Shown here piece after piece: positions 18,752 to 29,595 of a DNA stretch of 64,000 nt (within the stretch, counting starts at the first letter, position 1; the number at the start of each line of letters is the position of its first letter). This DNA is from JBGQOJ01 sp052119585. GTDB taxonomy: Bacteria > Pseudomonadota > Alphaproteobacteria > Rhodobacterales > Rhodobacteraceae. Below the pieces are notes generated by a model. That model was given only the letters and a program-made list of their open reading frames with translations. It did not search any database and was not told the origin of the DNA. Position numbers and translations under genes: made by a program. Location of the stretch: contig NZ_JBGQOJ010000006.1 in NCBI RefSeq assembly GCF_052119585.1, positions 62,001 to 126,000 on the forward strand, given 5' to 3'.

Positions 18752-20191
18752 ATGATCTCTGCCGATGTTTCAACAGTCCTGCCCGAAATCGTTCTGGCCG
18801 TCTTTTCCATGGCAGCCCTGCTGTTCGGGGTCTACACGACCAAGGACAAAGCCGCGCCGCTGATCCTTTGGGCGACGGCGCTGGTCATGGTCGTGCTGGC
18901 GTTTTTTGTCGGCCTGTCCGGTAACACGACCACGCTTGCCTTTGGCGGCATGTTCATCGACGACGGCTTTGCCCGCTTTGCCAAGGTCGTGATCCTGTTG
19001 TCGGGGGCGGCGGTGCTGCTGATGAGCCAGGACTATATGACCCGTCGCGGTTTGCTGCGGTTCGAGTATCCGATCCTTGTCGCGCTGGCGACGGTCGGGA
19101 TGATGATGATGGTGTCCGCCGGTGACCTGATGGCGCTTTACATGGGGTTGGAACTGCAATCCCTTGCGCTTTATGTCGTGGCCGCGCTGCGCCGGGACAG
19201 CGTCAAATCGACAGAGGCGGGCCTGAAGTATTTCGTGCTGGGTGCGTTGTCATCGGGCATGTTGCTTTATGGCGCGTCGCTGATCTACGGGTTCTCGGGC
19301 ACAACGCTGTTTTCGGGGATCATCACCACAGCCTCTGCGGGCGAGGTGTCGATCGGGTTGTTGATCGGTCTGGTGTTCCTGATTTCGGGGTTGGCGTTCA
19401 AGGTATCGGCGGCGCCGTTCCATATGTGGACGCCCGACGTTTACGAAGGCTCGCCAACTCCGGTCACAGCCTTTTTTGCAACCGCACCAAAGGTCGCGGC
19501 CATCGGCCTGTTCGCCCGCGTGATGTTCGATGCCTTCGGCAATGCCGTGTCCGACTGGAGCCAGATCATCGCGCTGTTGTCGGTGATTTCGATGTTCCTT
19601 GGGGCGATCGCGGCCATTGGCCAGACCAATATCAAGCGCCTGATGGCCTATTCGTCGATTGCTCATATGGGCTTTGCGCTGATGGGGCTGGCGGCGGGCA
19701 CGGCCTTTGGTGTTCAGGCGATGCTGATCTACATGGCCATCTATGTGACGATGAATATCGGGACGTTCGCCTTTATCCTGTCGATGGAAAAAGACGGCCA
19801 GCCCGTGACCTCGATCTACGCGTTGAACAGCTATTCCAAGAAAGAGCCGCTTCGGGCACTGGCCATGCTGGTGCTGATGTTCAGCCTTGCGGGTGTGCCG
19901 CCGCTGGTCGGCTTTTTCGGTAAGTTCTACGTTCTGCGTGCGGCCTATGATGCCGATATGGCGTGGCTGGCCGTGGCAGGGGTGATCGCCTCGGTGATCG
20001 GCGCGTTCTATTACCTGCGGATCGTGTTCTTCATGTATTTCGGCAAGGACACCGAGGCGTTGGATGGCGGCATGTCGCCTGTGCTTTGGGGGTTTCTGAT
20101 GGCCTCTGCCGGCGCGATGGTTGTGGGAATCGTCAATCTGTTCGGGGTCGAGGGACTTGCGGCGGCGGCGGCGGCGACGCTTGTCAACTAA
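18752..20191 (+). CDS. nuoN: NADH-quinone oxidoreductase subunit N
   Basis: The third antiporter-like subunit (479 residues) and the last nuo gene. Conserved parts include LYMGLELQSLALYVVAALRR, KVSAAPFHMWTPDVYEGSPT and QTNIKRLMAYSSIAHMGFAL. A GTG at 18743 is an alternative start, but AGGGTGGG at 18739-18746 is well placed for the ATG at 18752. The last bases overlap the start of birA. Confidence 0.97.
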   Translation: MISADVSTVLPEIVLAVFSMAALLFGVYTTKDKAAPLILWATALVMVVLAFFVGLSGNTTTLAFGGMFIDDGFARFAKVVILLSGAAVLLMSQDYMTRRGLLRFEYPILVALATVGMMMMVSAGDLMALYMGLELQSLALYVVAALRRDSVKSTEAGLKYFVLGALSSGMLLYGASLIYGFSGTTLFSGIITTASAGEVSIGLLIGLVFLISGLAFKVSAAPFHMWTPDVYEGSPTPVTAFFATAPKVAAIGLFARVMFDAFGNAVSDWSQIIALLSVISMFLGAIAAIGQTNIKRLMAYSSIAHMGFALMGLAAGTAFGVQAMLIYMAIYVTMNIGTFAFILSMEKDGQPVTSIYALNSYSKKEPLRALAMLVLMFSLAGVPPLVGFFGKFYVLRAAYDADMAWLAVAGVIASVIGAFYYLRIVFFMYFGKDTEALDGGMSPVLWGFLMASAGAMVVGIVNLFGVEGLAAAAAATLVN

Positions 20192-20933
20192 CTGGCCCTC
20201 AGGCGTGGACCGCAGGGTCTACGCCGAAATCGACAGCACAAATGCCGAAGCCGCGCGTCTGGCCCCGTCCTTGATGGGGCCAGCTTGGCTTTTGGCGCAG
20301 CATCAGACGGCCGGGCGCGGCAGGCGCGGGCGGGTCTGGGCTAACCCCGCCGGAAACTTTGCCGCAACGCTGGTCATGCGTCCCGCCGGCACACCGGCAG
20401 AGGTCGCGCTGCGGTCTTTCGTGGCGGCGCTGGCCCTGCACGAGGCCTTTGTGGCGGTCACAGGTCGGGCAGAGCCTTTCGCGCTGAAATGGCCGAACGA
20501 CGTGCTTTTGAACGGCGGCAAGGTTGCCGGGATCTTGTTGGAAAGCATTGGGCAGGGCGGTGGCGTCGGGCACTTGAGCATCGGGTTCGGCGTCAATCTA
20601 GTGGCGGCCCCGCCACGCGACGCGGTCGAGGCCGGGGCGGTGCCGCCCGTGGCCCTGATGCCCGAAACCGGTGCGTTGGTCACGCCCGAGGAGTTTCTGG
20701 ACGTGCTTGCCCCCGCCTTTGCCCACTGGGAGGCGCAGCTGACCACCTATGGGTTCGCCCCGATCCGCACCGCGTGGCTGGCCCGCGCCGCGAAAATCGG
20801 GCAGGTGATCACCGCCCGCACCGGCACCGAAACCGTGACTGGCACCTTCGACACGGTGGACGAGACCGGCAATCTGGTGCTGACATCGCAATCAGGCCGC
20901 AGGGCGATCCCTGCTGCCGACATCTTTTTCTGA
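20181..20933 (+). CDS. birA: Biotin--[acetyl-CoA-carboxylase] ligase
   Basis: This enzyme activates biotin with ATP and transfers it to the Lys of biotinyl domains. The 250-residue protein lacks the N-terminal DNA-binding domain of E. coli BirA, so it is a ligase only. Motifs: IDSTNAEAARLA, the biotinyl-5'-AMP loop GRGRRGRVWANPAGNF, and KWPNDVLLNGGKVAGILLE. I place the start at TTG 20181, eleven bases inside the end of nuoN, because it gives STNWPSGVDRRVYAEIDSTN, which fits the family. GTG at 20205 is the alternative. Confidence 0.9.
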   Translation: MSTNWPSGVDRRVYAEIDSTNAEAARLAPSLMGPAWLLAQHQTAGRGRRGRVWANPAGNFAATLVMRPAGTPAEVALRSFVAALALHEAFVAVTGRAEPFALKWPNDVLLNGGKVAGILLESIGQGGGVGHLSIGFGVNLVAAPPRDAVEAGAVPPVALMPETGALVTPEEFLDVLAPAFAHWEAQLTTYGFAPIRTAWLARAAKIGQVITARTGTETVTGTFDTVDETGNLVLTSQSGRRAIPAADIFF

Positions 20934-20944
20934 GGAACGCGCAT

Positions 20945-21724
20945 ATGCTTCTTTGCATCGACTGCGGTAATACCAACACGGTATTCAGTATCTGGGACGG
21001 CGAGAAATTCCTGTCGCATTGGCGAACCTCGACCGAACATCAGCGCACGGCGGACCAGTATTATGTCTGGATATCGACGCTGATGAATTTCCAGAAGATC
21101 GACGTGAAAATTACCGAGGCCATCATCAGTTCCACCGTGCCGCGCGTGGTGTTCAACCTGCGGGTTCTGTGCAACCGCTACTTTGACTGCCGCCCGATCG
21201 TGGTCGGGAAACCCGAATGCGCGCTGCCGGTGGACGTGCGCGTTGACGAGGGAACGCGGGTCGGGCCGGACCGTCTGGTCAACACGGTCGCGGGATTTGA
21301 CCTGTTCGGTGGCGACCTGATCATTGTAGATTTCGGAACAGCCACTACATTCGATGTTGCGGACAAGGATGGCGCCTATATCGGCGGTGCGATTGCGCCC
21401 GGTGTCAATCTGAGCCTGGAGGCGTTGCATCAGGCCGCTGCGGCCCTGCCGCACATAGATATTACCATGCCAAATCAGGTGATCGGCAAGAATACGGTGG
21501 ACTGCATGCAGGCCGGTGTGTTCTGGGGCTACATAGGCCTGATCCGCGAGATCTGCACCCGCATCAAGGCGGAGCATGGACGACCGATGAAGGTGATCGC
21601 CACAGGCGGTCTGGCGACGTTGTTTTCACAAGGCGACGCGCTGTTTGACGAATTCGAAGACACACTCACGATGCACGGGTTGACCGTCATCCATAAATAT
21701 AACAAGGACTTAGGTAACTTATGA
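20945..21724 (+). CDS. coaX: Type III pantothenate kinase
   Basis: Catalyses the first step of coenzyme A synthesis, pantothenate to 4'-phosphopantothenate. The 259-residue protein begins MLLCIDCGNTNTVFSIWDG, the phosphate-binding motif of the ASKHA fold, and contains DFGTATTFDV and GGAIAPGVNLSLEAL, typical of CoaX. It starts 11 bases after birA and overlaps the RNase J gene by four bases (ATGA). The run nuoN-birA-coaX-rnj therefore has no room for separate promoters outside coding DNA. Confidence 0.96.
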   Translation: MLLCIDCGNTNTVFSIWDGEKFLSHWRTSTEHQRTADQYYVWISTLMNFQKIDVKITEAIISSTVPRVVFNLRVLCNRYFDCRPIVVGKPECALPVDVRVDEGTRVGPDRLVNTVAGFDLFGGDLIIVDFGTATTFDVADKDGAYIGGAIAPGVNLSLEALHQAAAALPHIDITMPNQVIGKNTVDCMQAGVFWGYIGLIREICTRIKAEHGRPMKVIATGGLATLFSQGDALFDEFEDTLTMHGLTVIHKYNKDLGNL

Positions 21725-23394
21725 GCAGCAATAGGCTGATATACCTCCCCCTCGGTGGGGCGGGCGAGATTGGAATGAACTGTTACGTCTACGGCTACGG
21801 GCCACGGAATAAAGAACGGTTCATCCTGATTGATCTGGGGGTCACATTCCCCGAAGCAGAGGGCAGCCCCGGCGTTGACCTGATCCTGCCCGATATTTCG
21901 TGGCTGGAACAGCGCGCCGACCGGTTGGACGCGATATTTATCACACATGCGCACGAAGACCATGTGGGCGCTGTGGGGCATCTGTTGTCGCGGCTGAACG
22001 CGCCGGTTTACGCGCGTCCGTTCACCGCCAACATTGCACGGCGCAAGATGGAAGAGCAGGGCGGGGATCTGGATCAGTTGATCATCGCCAACGTCTGGCC
22101 GGAGCAGGTGCAGGCGGGGCCCTTCAAGGTCGGTTTCCTGCCGATCTCGCACTCGATCCCCGAGAGTTCTTCGATGGTGATCGACACGCCCGAGGGGCGG
22201 ATCATCCATACGGGCGACTTCAAGTTGGACGAGACGCCCGTGGTCGGCGAACCCTTTGACCCGGCGCTTTGGGCGGATGTGTCGAAGGACGGGATCAAGG
22301 CGTTGGTGTGCGATTCCACCAACATCTTCAGCCAGCACAAGGGCCGGTCCGAGGCGACTGTCGGGCCTGAGATCACCAAGCTGGTGGCGGGGGCCAAGGG
22401 CATGGTTGTCGCGACCACGTTCGCGTCGAACATCGCCCGACTGAAAACCATCGCAGAGGCCGGAAACAAGGCAGGCCGCAGCGTTGTGCTGCTGGGCCGC
22501 GCCATGCGTCGCATGGTCGAAGCGGGCCAGCAATCGGGCGTCCTGAAGGGCTTTCCATCGGTTGTGTCGCCCGAGGATGCCTCGCAGTTGCCGCGCGAGA
22601 ACCTGTTGTTGCTGGTGACCGGCAGTCAGGGAGAGCGGCGCGCCGCCTCTGCCTCGTTGAGCCGTGGCAAGTATCTGGGTCTGGAGATGAAGAAGGGCGA
22701 TCTGTTCCTGTTCTCGTCGAAAACCATTCCCGGAAACGAACGCGGTGTTCTGCGGATCATCAACAATTTCAGCGAGATGGGCGTGGATATTGTCGATGAC
22801 AGTTCCAACGTCTACCACGTTTCGGGCCACGCGAACCGCCCCGATATCGAAGCGCTGCATGACATTGTAAAGCCGCAGATCGTGATTCCGATGCACGGCG
22901 AACATCGCCACCTGCGCGAGCATGTAATGATTGCCGAAGCAAAGGGCATCAAGGGCGTGATCGCCACGAACGGCACGATGATCGACCTGACGGGCAAGTC
23001 CCCCAAGGTTGTCGACCATGTCGAGGCCGGCCGCATCTATCTGGACGGCAAGGTCCAGATCGGGGCAATGGACGGCGTTGTGCGCGACCGGATCCGGATG
23101 GCGATGAACGGCCATGTTCTGGCAACGCTGGTGATCGACGACGAGGACGATGTGCTGGGCGAGGCCTGGGTCGAGACCATGGGTCTGGCGGAGACGGGCA
23201 TTTCCAACGCGCCGCTGGTCGATATTCTGGAGGCGGGCATCAGCCAGTTTCTGGGTCGTGCCGATCACCGGACGCTGTCGGATGACGACAAGCTGGAAGA
23301 GGCAATGCGCCGGGTGATCCGCCAGACGTCGATGGATGAAATCGGCAAAAAGCCGGAGGTGACCGTTGTTGTCAGCCGTCTGGTTGCGCAGTAG
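21721..23394 (+). CDS. rnj: Ribonuclease J family protein
   Basis: A metallo-beta-lactamase/beta-CASP ribonuclease that matures and degrades RNA from the 5' end or internally (557 residues). The metal-binding motif HAHEDH lies at residues 76-81. Other conserved parts are TGDFKLD, DSTN, the beta-CASP segment VVATTFASNIARLKTI, and SGHANRPD and PMHGEHRHLREH. Alphaproteobacteria use RNase J alongside RNase E. The gene closes the long nuo transcription unit, and a strong hairpin with a T run follows eight bases after its stop. Confidence 0.96.
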   Translation: MSSNRLIYLPLGGAGEIGMNCYVYGYGPRNKERFILIDLGVTFPEAEGSPGVDLILPDISWLEQRADRLDAIFITHAHEDHVGAVGHLLSRLNAPVYARPFTANIARRKMEEQGGDLDQLIIANVWPEQVQAGPFKVGFLPISHSIPESSSMVIDTPEGRIIHTGDFKLDETPVVGEPFDPALWADVSKDGIKALVCDSTNIFSQHKGRSEATVGPEITKLVAGAKGMVVATTFASNIARLKTIAEAGNKAGRSVVLLGRAMRRMVEAGQQSGVLKGFPSVVSPEDASQLPRENLLLLVTGSQGERRAASASLSRGKYLGLEMKKGDLFLFSSKTIPGNERGVLRIINNFSEMGVDIVDDSSNVYHVSGHANRPDIEALHDIVKPQIVIPMHGEHRHLREHVMIAEAKGIKGVIATNGTMIDLTGKSPKVVDHVEAGRIYLDGKVQIGAMDGVVRDRIRMAMNGHVLATLVIDDEDDVLGEAWVETMGLAETGISNAPLVDILEAGISQFLGRADHRTLSDDDKLEEAMRRVIRQTSMDEIGKKPEVTVVVSRLVAQ

Positions 23395-23401
23395 AGCATA
23401 A

Positions 23402-23439
23402 AAAAAGGGGCGGCAGTATGATGCTGCCGCCCCTTTTTT
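23402..23439. terminator. Bidirectional intrinsic terminator between rnj and the DEAD-box helicase gene
   Basis: A perfect stem of 15 pairs: AAAAAGGGGCGGCAG at 23402-23416 pairs with CTGCCGCCCCTTTTT at 23424-23438, around the loop TATGATG. The right arm runs into a T tract for rnj on the plus strand. The left A tract gives a U tract for transcription from the minus strand, so it can serve both convergent genes. Confidence 0.92.
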
Positions 23440-23452
23440 CTGATCCAACAGA

Positions 23453-23580
23453 CGTGCTTTCAGCGCATTTTAGGTAAGTGACGCGCTTTCAGCGCGATTT
23501 TTTATGCCTCGCACCCGTCGGGTGCTCAGGTCGCGCGCTGTGGTTTTTTTGCGCGAGAGTATTTTTGCCGAGAAGATACT
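23453..23580 (+). repeat. Intergenic modular repeat, copy 1 (single)
   Basis: The element lies between the convergent genes rnj and the helicase. It has a short hairpin (GCGCTTTCAGCGC at 23483-23495, with a similar partial copy just before it), then CCTCGC, a second hairpin (GCACCCGTCGGGTGC), then GCTCAGGT, a T run, and the tail GAGAGTATTTTTGCCGAGAAGA at about 23555-23576. The order hairpin / CTCGC-hairpin-GCTCRGGT / GRGTATTT...CCRAGAAGA recurs in the other four copies in this window. Function unknown. Confidence 0.6.
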
Positions 23581-23605
23581 GAACAGACCTTCCCGGCAGA
23601 GTAGG

Positions 23606-25144
<1,539 letters not shown>

Positions 25145-25377
25145 TCGTATCCGTGTTCTACGGCACGATATGGCCGTATCGGTCATGGGAGCATTGGCCC
25201 GGATGGCCTTAGGTTATACACAAGCGCGTCCCTTATCGCGCCTGATTATCCAAAATATGGGTCAGGGTCAATGTGGCGTTCCAAAGTGGTAACATTTATG
25301 CCAGTTTCCGGCCATTGTCGTGATCGGAGAAACAGTAGCCAGTCATTTGCGGCCAGCGTCTGTCAGGGAAACTGCCT

Positions 25378-26985
25378 TCAGATCATCATTTGCTTGATCG
25401 CGGTCAGTTTCAATTCCGGGTGATCGCGCTCGATCCGGTCGATATCCCACTGAAGACGCGTCAGGTAAACGATGTCACCGTCGTGGTCATGGGCGATGTG
25501 ACCTTTGTTTCCATTCACAAACTTATCCACAGCCGCCTTGTCACCGGAAACCCAGCGGGCAGAGGTGAATTGCGACGGGCCGAACCGCACGGGCAGGCCG
25601 TATTCCAGCTCGATCCGGCTTGCCAGAACCTCGAACTGCAACTGCCCGACGACCCCGACGATAAAGCCGGAGCCGATGGCAGGTTTGAACACTTTGGCGG
25701 CCCCTTCCTCGGCGAATTGCATCAGGGCCTTTTCCAGATGCTTGGCCTTCATCGGGTCGCCGGCGCGGACGGTTTGCAGCAATTCGGGTGCAAAGGACGG
25801 GATGCCGGTGACGCGGATCGCCTCGCCCTCGGTCAAGGTGTCGCCGATGCGCAATTGCCCGTGGTTCGGGATGCCGATGATGTCGCCCGCCCAGGCCTCT
25901 TCTGCCAGTTCGCGGTCCGAGGCGAGGAAGAGGACGGGGTTCGAGATGGCCATCGGTTTTTTGGACCGCACATGCAGCAGCTTCATCCCGCGGATAAAAT
26001 GGCCCGAGGCGAGGCGCACAAAGGCCACGCGGTCGCGGTGCTTGGGGTCCATGTTGGCCTGCACCTTGAACACAAAGCCCACAACCTTGTCCTCGTCGGG
26101 GGACACAGAGCGGGGTTCGGCCTTTTGCACCTGCGGTTCGGGGCCGTATTTGCCGATGCCGGCCATCAGTTCCTTGACCCCGAAAGAGTTGATCGCAGAG
26201 CCGAACCAGATCGGTGTCATCGTGCCGTCAAGCAGCGCCTGCCGGTCAAAGGCGGGCAGCAGGGCGCGGGCCATTTCGACCTCTTCGCGCAGCTTTGCCA
26301 GCAGATCGGCGGGGATCAGATCGTCAAGTTTCGGGTCGTCCAGACCCTCGATCGACACGCTTTGCGCCACTTTGTTGCGGTCGGCGCGGTCCATCAGTTC
26401 CAGACGGTCGCGCAGCAGGTCGTAGCAGCCGATAAACTCGCGGCCAACCCCGATGGGCCAGCTGGCAGGGGTCACGTCGATCGCCAGATTTTCCTGGATT
26501 TCGTCGATGATTTCAAATGTATCGCGGCTTTCTCGGTCCATTTTGTTGCAGAACGTCAGGATCGGCAGGTCGCGCAGGCGGCAGACCTCGAACAGCTTGC
26601 GTGTCTGGCTTTCAACGCCCTTTGCGCCGTCGATGACCATGACGGCGGCGTCGACTGCGGTCAGGGTGCGATAAGTGTCCTCGGAAAAATCCGAGTGGCC
26701 GGGGGTGTCCACCAGATTGAACCGGTAATCTCCGAAATCAAACGACATGGCAGAGGCCGAGACAGAGATGCCGCGGTCCTTTTCCATCTGCATGAAGTCA
26801 GAGCGCGTTCGCCGCGCTTCGCCCTTGGCGCGCACCTGTCCGGCCATCTGGATCGCGCCACCATAAAGCAGGAATTTTTCGGTCAGCGTCGTCTTGCCCG
26901 CATCAGGGTGACTGATGATGGCGAAGGTTCTGCGACGCGCGATTTCGGGCGGCAAAACGGGGGCGTTATGAGTGCGATCCAACAT
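25378..26985 (-). CDS. prfC: Peptide chain release factor 3
   Basis: The translational GTPase that recycles RF1/RF2 from the ribosome (535 residues, close to the 529 of E. coli RF3). G motifs: SHPDAGKTTLTEKF (G1), VDTPGHSDFSEDTYR (G3) and TFCNKMDRE (G4). The start is placed at MLDRTHNAPVLPPEIARRR (26985); the frame is open for another 56 codons upstream but that part is Pro-rich and unlike the family. It is followed on the minus strand, after 233 bases, by the DEAD-box helicase. Confidence 0.95.
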   Translation of the reverse strand: MLDRTHNAPVLPPEIARRRTFAIISHPDAGKTTLTEKFLLYGGAIQMAGQVRAKGEARRTRSDFMQMEKDRGISVSASAMSFDFGDYRFNLVDTPGHSDFSEDTYRTLTAVDAAVMVIDGAKGVESQTRKLFEVCRLRDLPILTFCNKMDRESRDTFEIIDEIQENLAIDVTPASWPIGVGREFIGCYDLLRDRLELMDRADRNKVAQSVSIEGLDDPKLDDLIPADLLAKLREEVEMARALLPAFDRQALLDGTMTPIWFGSAINSFGVKELMAGIGKYGPEPQVQKAEPRSVSPDEDKVVGFVFKVQANMDPKHRDRVAFVRLASGHFIRGMKLLHVRSKKPMAISNPVLFLASDRELAEEAWAGDIIGIPNHGQLRIGDTLTEGEAIRVTGIPSFAPELLQTVRAGDPMKAKHLEKALMQFAEEGAAKVFKPAIGSGFIVGVVGQLQFEVLASRIELEYGLPVRFGPSQFTSARWVSGDKAAVDKFVNGNKGHIAHDHDGDIVYLTRLQWDIDRIERDHPELKLTAIKQMMI

Positions 26986-27156
26986 GGCTGCGCGTATATC
27001 CGCGGGTTCGGGGAAGGGCAAGGATTTGAAACGGGGCGCGGGCGTGGGGCGTCCGAGGTTCAGAAACTGGACTGGACGCGATTTGGGGGCAGGCGTTAGC
27101 CTTTTGTCATGGGGGGGGATGCCCCGATGTTTCATTGCCAAGGAAAGGACCAAAAC

Positions 27157-27516
27157 ATGTCAGACACACTTTTTACCCGACTGGGCGGGACCGAAGCGAT
27201 CACCAGAATCGCATCGGAGATGGTGGATTATCACGTTGCCAACCCGCTGATCGCCGCGCGGTTCGCCGGTAGCGACGTGCCCGCGATGAAGAAAATAGCC
27301 GCTGATTTCTTTGTTACCGGATCGGGCGGGCCGCAGGTCTATGCCGGCAAGGATATGCGCAGCGCCCACCGGCACATGAACATTTCGGACATGGAATTCA
27401 TGGCAACGGTCGATGACCTGATGCTGGCGCTGTCGAACTCTGGCGTCGGCGATCACGAAAAGGCAGAGGTGCTGTATATTTTCTATAGCCTGAGACCCGA
27501 AGTCGTCGGGGTCTAG
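27157..27516 (+). CDS. Group 1 truncated haemoglobin
   Basis: A 119-residue 2-on-2 globin. It starts MSDTLFTRLGGTEAI, the usual entry to the fold. MRSAHRHMNISD carries the proximal haem ligand, with His71 as the likely one. The tail AEVLYIFYSLRPEVVGV is somewhat unlike better-known members. Such globins bind O2 or NO and may detoxify NO. The start at 27157 is chosen because AAGGAAAGGACC lies just upstream. The gene is divergent from prfC and ends three bases before the stop of the convergent Hint-domain gene. Confidence 0.85.
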   Translation: MSDTLFTRLGGTEAITRIASEMVDYHVANPLIAARFAGSDVPAMKKIAADFFVTGSGGPQVYAGKDMRSAHRHMNISDMEFMATVDDLMLALSNSGVGDHEKAEVLYIFYSLRPEVVGV

Positions 27517-27519
27517 GCA

Positions 27520-28581
27520 TCAGCCGGAACTTGCCCGCCGTAAAATCTCGGCGATGTCCAGTCCGGTCAGGCCGTGTTCCGACACTTCGAATTCGGCGCC
27601 CCGATTGGGTTGCATCACGGTGCCGGCACTGGCCAGACGGTTGACCACATCCTCTGGCAGGGCGCTGCGGGTGCGGGTGTCGAGTTGCAGGCTTTCAGCC
27701 GCGATCCCCTCAGCATAGATGATTTCGTGCTGGTCGAACAACAACTGAAAGTAATCCACAAACCCGCCATCCAGTTGCCGGACCGTCGTGCCGTTCACCA
27801 GATATTTCGCCTTCACCAGCACCTCGGAGCGGCCCACTTTCAGGTTGTCGTTCCGTTGGTAGATGAACAGACGGTGGTTCGGGCTGACGGTCAGGTCATT
27901 TTCATTGTGCAACGTCCCCTTTGCGATCAGGATCGGGGCAAAACTGCCCGTGGCGCGGACGGTGTTCTGCCCGATCCAGCGGATTTCCTGAGTGCCGTTG
28001 TCGCGGGTCAGCACCTTGTCACCGGCGCGCAGAATTTCGATCGGGCATTGGCGTCCGTCGGCCAGCGTGATGTTGGTGCCGCGCGTGAAGCTGACGCAGG
28101 CCACCTCGGCAAAACGGGCGCGGGGCGCAGTCTTGTCGATGCCGACCAGCGAGTATTCCTGTTTCGGGTTCAGGTTGGCCATGGGCAGGAAATAGACGCC
28201 TTCGACGGCATCATCCTCGGCGCTGACCTCGACCATGACGATCACTTCGACGGTAGAGCCATCGGAGGGCATCAATGTCGCGCAGCAATCCAGATGCAGG
28301 CTGGACCCGGGCGTGCCGATTTCGGTCGCCTTGTTGATTGTGAAGATGTCGCCGTCGGGAAGTGCGCTGATGGCCAGCCGGTGGCGGTGGGCACTCTCGG
28401 ACAGGGTATAGACGTCGTCCAGCATCATCTCTGCCGCAAAGGACAAAGGATCGCCCAGATTGGCACCATTGGTCACGATGAAATCATTTGCGTCAAACAC
28501 CGGAAGGCTTTGAACGGGGATGGTTCCCCCTGTCGGGATAAGCTTCATTCCAGCACTGCCTTCAAATCGTAAATGCGCCAT
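27520..28581 (-). CDS. Hint (Hedgehog/intein) domain protein
   Basis: A 353-residue protein with a Hint_2-type domain of the kind abundant in Rhodobacterales. The N-terminal 155 residues have no recognised family. The Hint core then runs FTRGTNITLADG, VLTRDNGTQEIRWIG, and LTVSPNHRLFIYQRN, with about 100 more residues to the end. In most relatives the first core residue is Cys (CFTPGT); here the aligned residue is Ser164, although a Cys stands two residues before it. The start at 28581 (MAHLRFEGSA) is the second Met of the open frame and not certain. No signal peptide is seen. The role of this family is unknown. Confidence 0.8.
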   Translation of the reverse strand: MAHLRFEGSAGMKLIPTGGTIPVQSLPVFDANDFIVTNGANLGDPLSFAAEMMLDDVYTLSESAHRHRLAISALPDGDIFTINKATEIGTPGSSLHLDCCATLMPSDGSTVEVIVMVEVSAEDDAVEGVYFLPMANLNPKQEYSLVGIDKTAPRARFAEVACVSFTRGTNITLADGRQCPIEILRAGDKVLTRDNGTQEIRWIGQNTVRATGSFAPILIAKGTLHNENDLTVSPNHRLFIYQRNDNLKVGRSEVLVKAKYLVNGTTVRQLDGGFVDYFQLLFDQHEIIYAEGIAAESLQLDTRTRSALPEDVVNRLASAGTVMQPNRGAEFEVSEHGLTGLDIAEILRRASSG

Positions 28582-28812
28582 GCACCGGGCAGCCAGCAAA
28601 CGAAAAAAGCGCAGCCCGAACATGTCCGCTTACCCATGAGATACCATAGGGGCTTGGCCCGATCGGGTCAACATCGCGGCAGTTTCATGGCATTCGCACC
28701 GAAATCGGTCCTGTGTGATCGTGGCCGGCGGCGCGACCATAGGGTTTCGCAGATGAAAACGGGATGCTAGCGATAGGACAATGAATCAGGCGCAGGACAA
28801 AGGACGATACGG

Positions 28813-29592
28813 ATGGATCTTGGAATTGCAGGAAAACGGGCATTGGTGTGCGCGTCATCAAAAGGTCTGGGGCGCGGCTGCGCCGAGGCGTTGGCTGGGG
28901 CCGGTGTCGATCTTGTCATGAACGCCCGCAGCACCGGCCCGCTGGAAGAGGCGGCCCGCGCGATCCGCGCGGCATATGGCGTGTCTGTCGTGACGGTTGC
29001 CGCCGACATCACAACCGAGGCGGGCCGCGCAGAGGTTCTGGCGGCGGCTGGCGATGTGGATATCCTTGTGACCAACGCGGGTGGCCCGCCTCCGGGAATC
29101 TGGAGCGACTGGAACCGCGACGATTTCATCAAGGCGCTGGACGCCAATATGCTGACGCCCATCGCGCTGATGACCGCGCTGTTGCCCGCCATGATGGACA
29201 AGGGCTGGGGCAGGGTGGTGAACATCACCAGCCAATCAGTCAAGGCACCCATCGCGGCACTGGGCCTGTCCAACGCGGCACGCACCGGCCTGACGGGCTA
29301 TGTTGCGGGCACCTCGCGTCAGGTGGCCCCTTCGGGTGTCACGATCAACAACCTTTTGCCGGGCATCCACGCCACGGACCGCGCCGTGTCTTTGGACGCG
29401 GGCGTCGCCGATGCTCAGGGCATCAGCATGGATCAGGCCAAGGCCAACCGCGCCGCGACGATCCCCGCCCGCCGCTACGGCACGGCGCAGGAATTCGGCG
29501 CGACCTGCGCCTTTTTGTGCTCGCAACACGCGGGCTTTATCGTGGGGCAGAACATCCTGCTGGACGGTGGTGCGACCAACGCAACGATCTAG
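28813..29592 (+). CDS. Short-chain dehydrogenase/reductase family protein with altered active site
   Basis: A 259-residue SDR. The cofactor-binding start is ALVCASSKGLGRG, followed by NARS, AADIT and LVTNAGGPPPG, and the end is FIVGQNILLDGGATNATI as in 3-oxoacyl-ACP reductase-like SDRs. The catalytic Ser region is present (NITSQSVK), but the YxxxK pair is replaced: the aligned stretch reads LGLSNAARTGLTG, with Ser and Arg at the Tyr and Lys positions. This is a known divergent SDR group, so the reaction cannot be assigned. AAAGGACG lies well placed before the ATG. Confidence 0.88.
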   Translation: MDLGIAGKRALVCASSKGLGRGCAEALAGAGVDLVMNARSTGPLEEAARAIRAAYGVSVVTVAADITTEAGRAEVLAAAGDVDILVTNAGGPPPGIWSDWNRDDFIKALDANMLTPIALMTALLPAMMDKGWGRVVNITSQSVKAPIAALGLSNAARTGLTGYVAGTSRQVAPSGVTINNLLPGIHATDRAVSLDAGVADAQGISMDQAKANRAATIPARRYGTAQEFGATCAFLCSQHAGFIVGQNILLDGGATNATI

Positions 29593-29595
29593 GCT

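Noticed and set aside
21529..23448. Minus-strand open frame of 639 codons across rnj and coaX
   Set aside because: It covers two conserved genes in antisense, has no motif, and runs across the terminator stem.
25390..27099. Plus-strand open frame of 569 codons across prfC
   Set aside because: prfC on the minus strand has all GTPase motifs; the opposite frame is a composition shadow.
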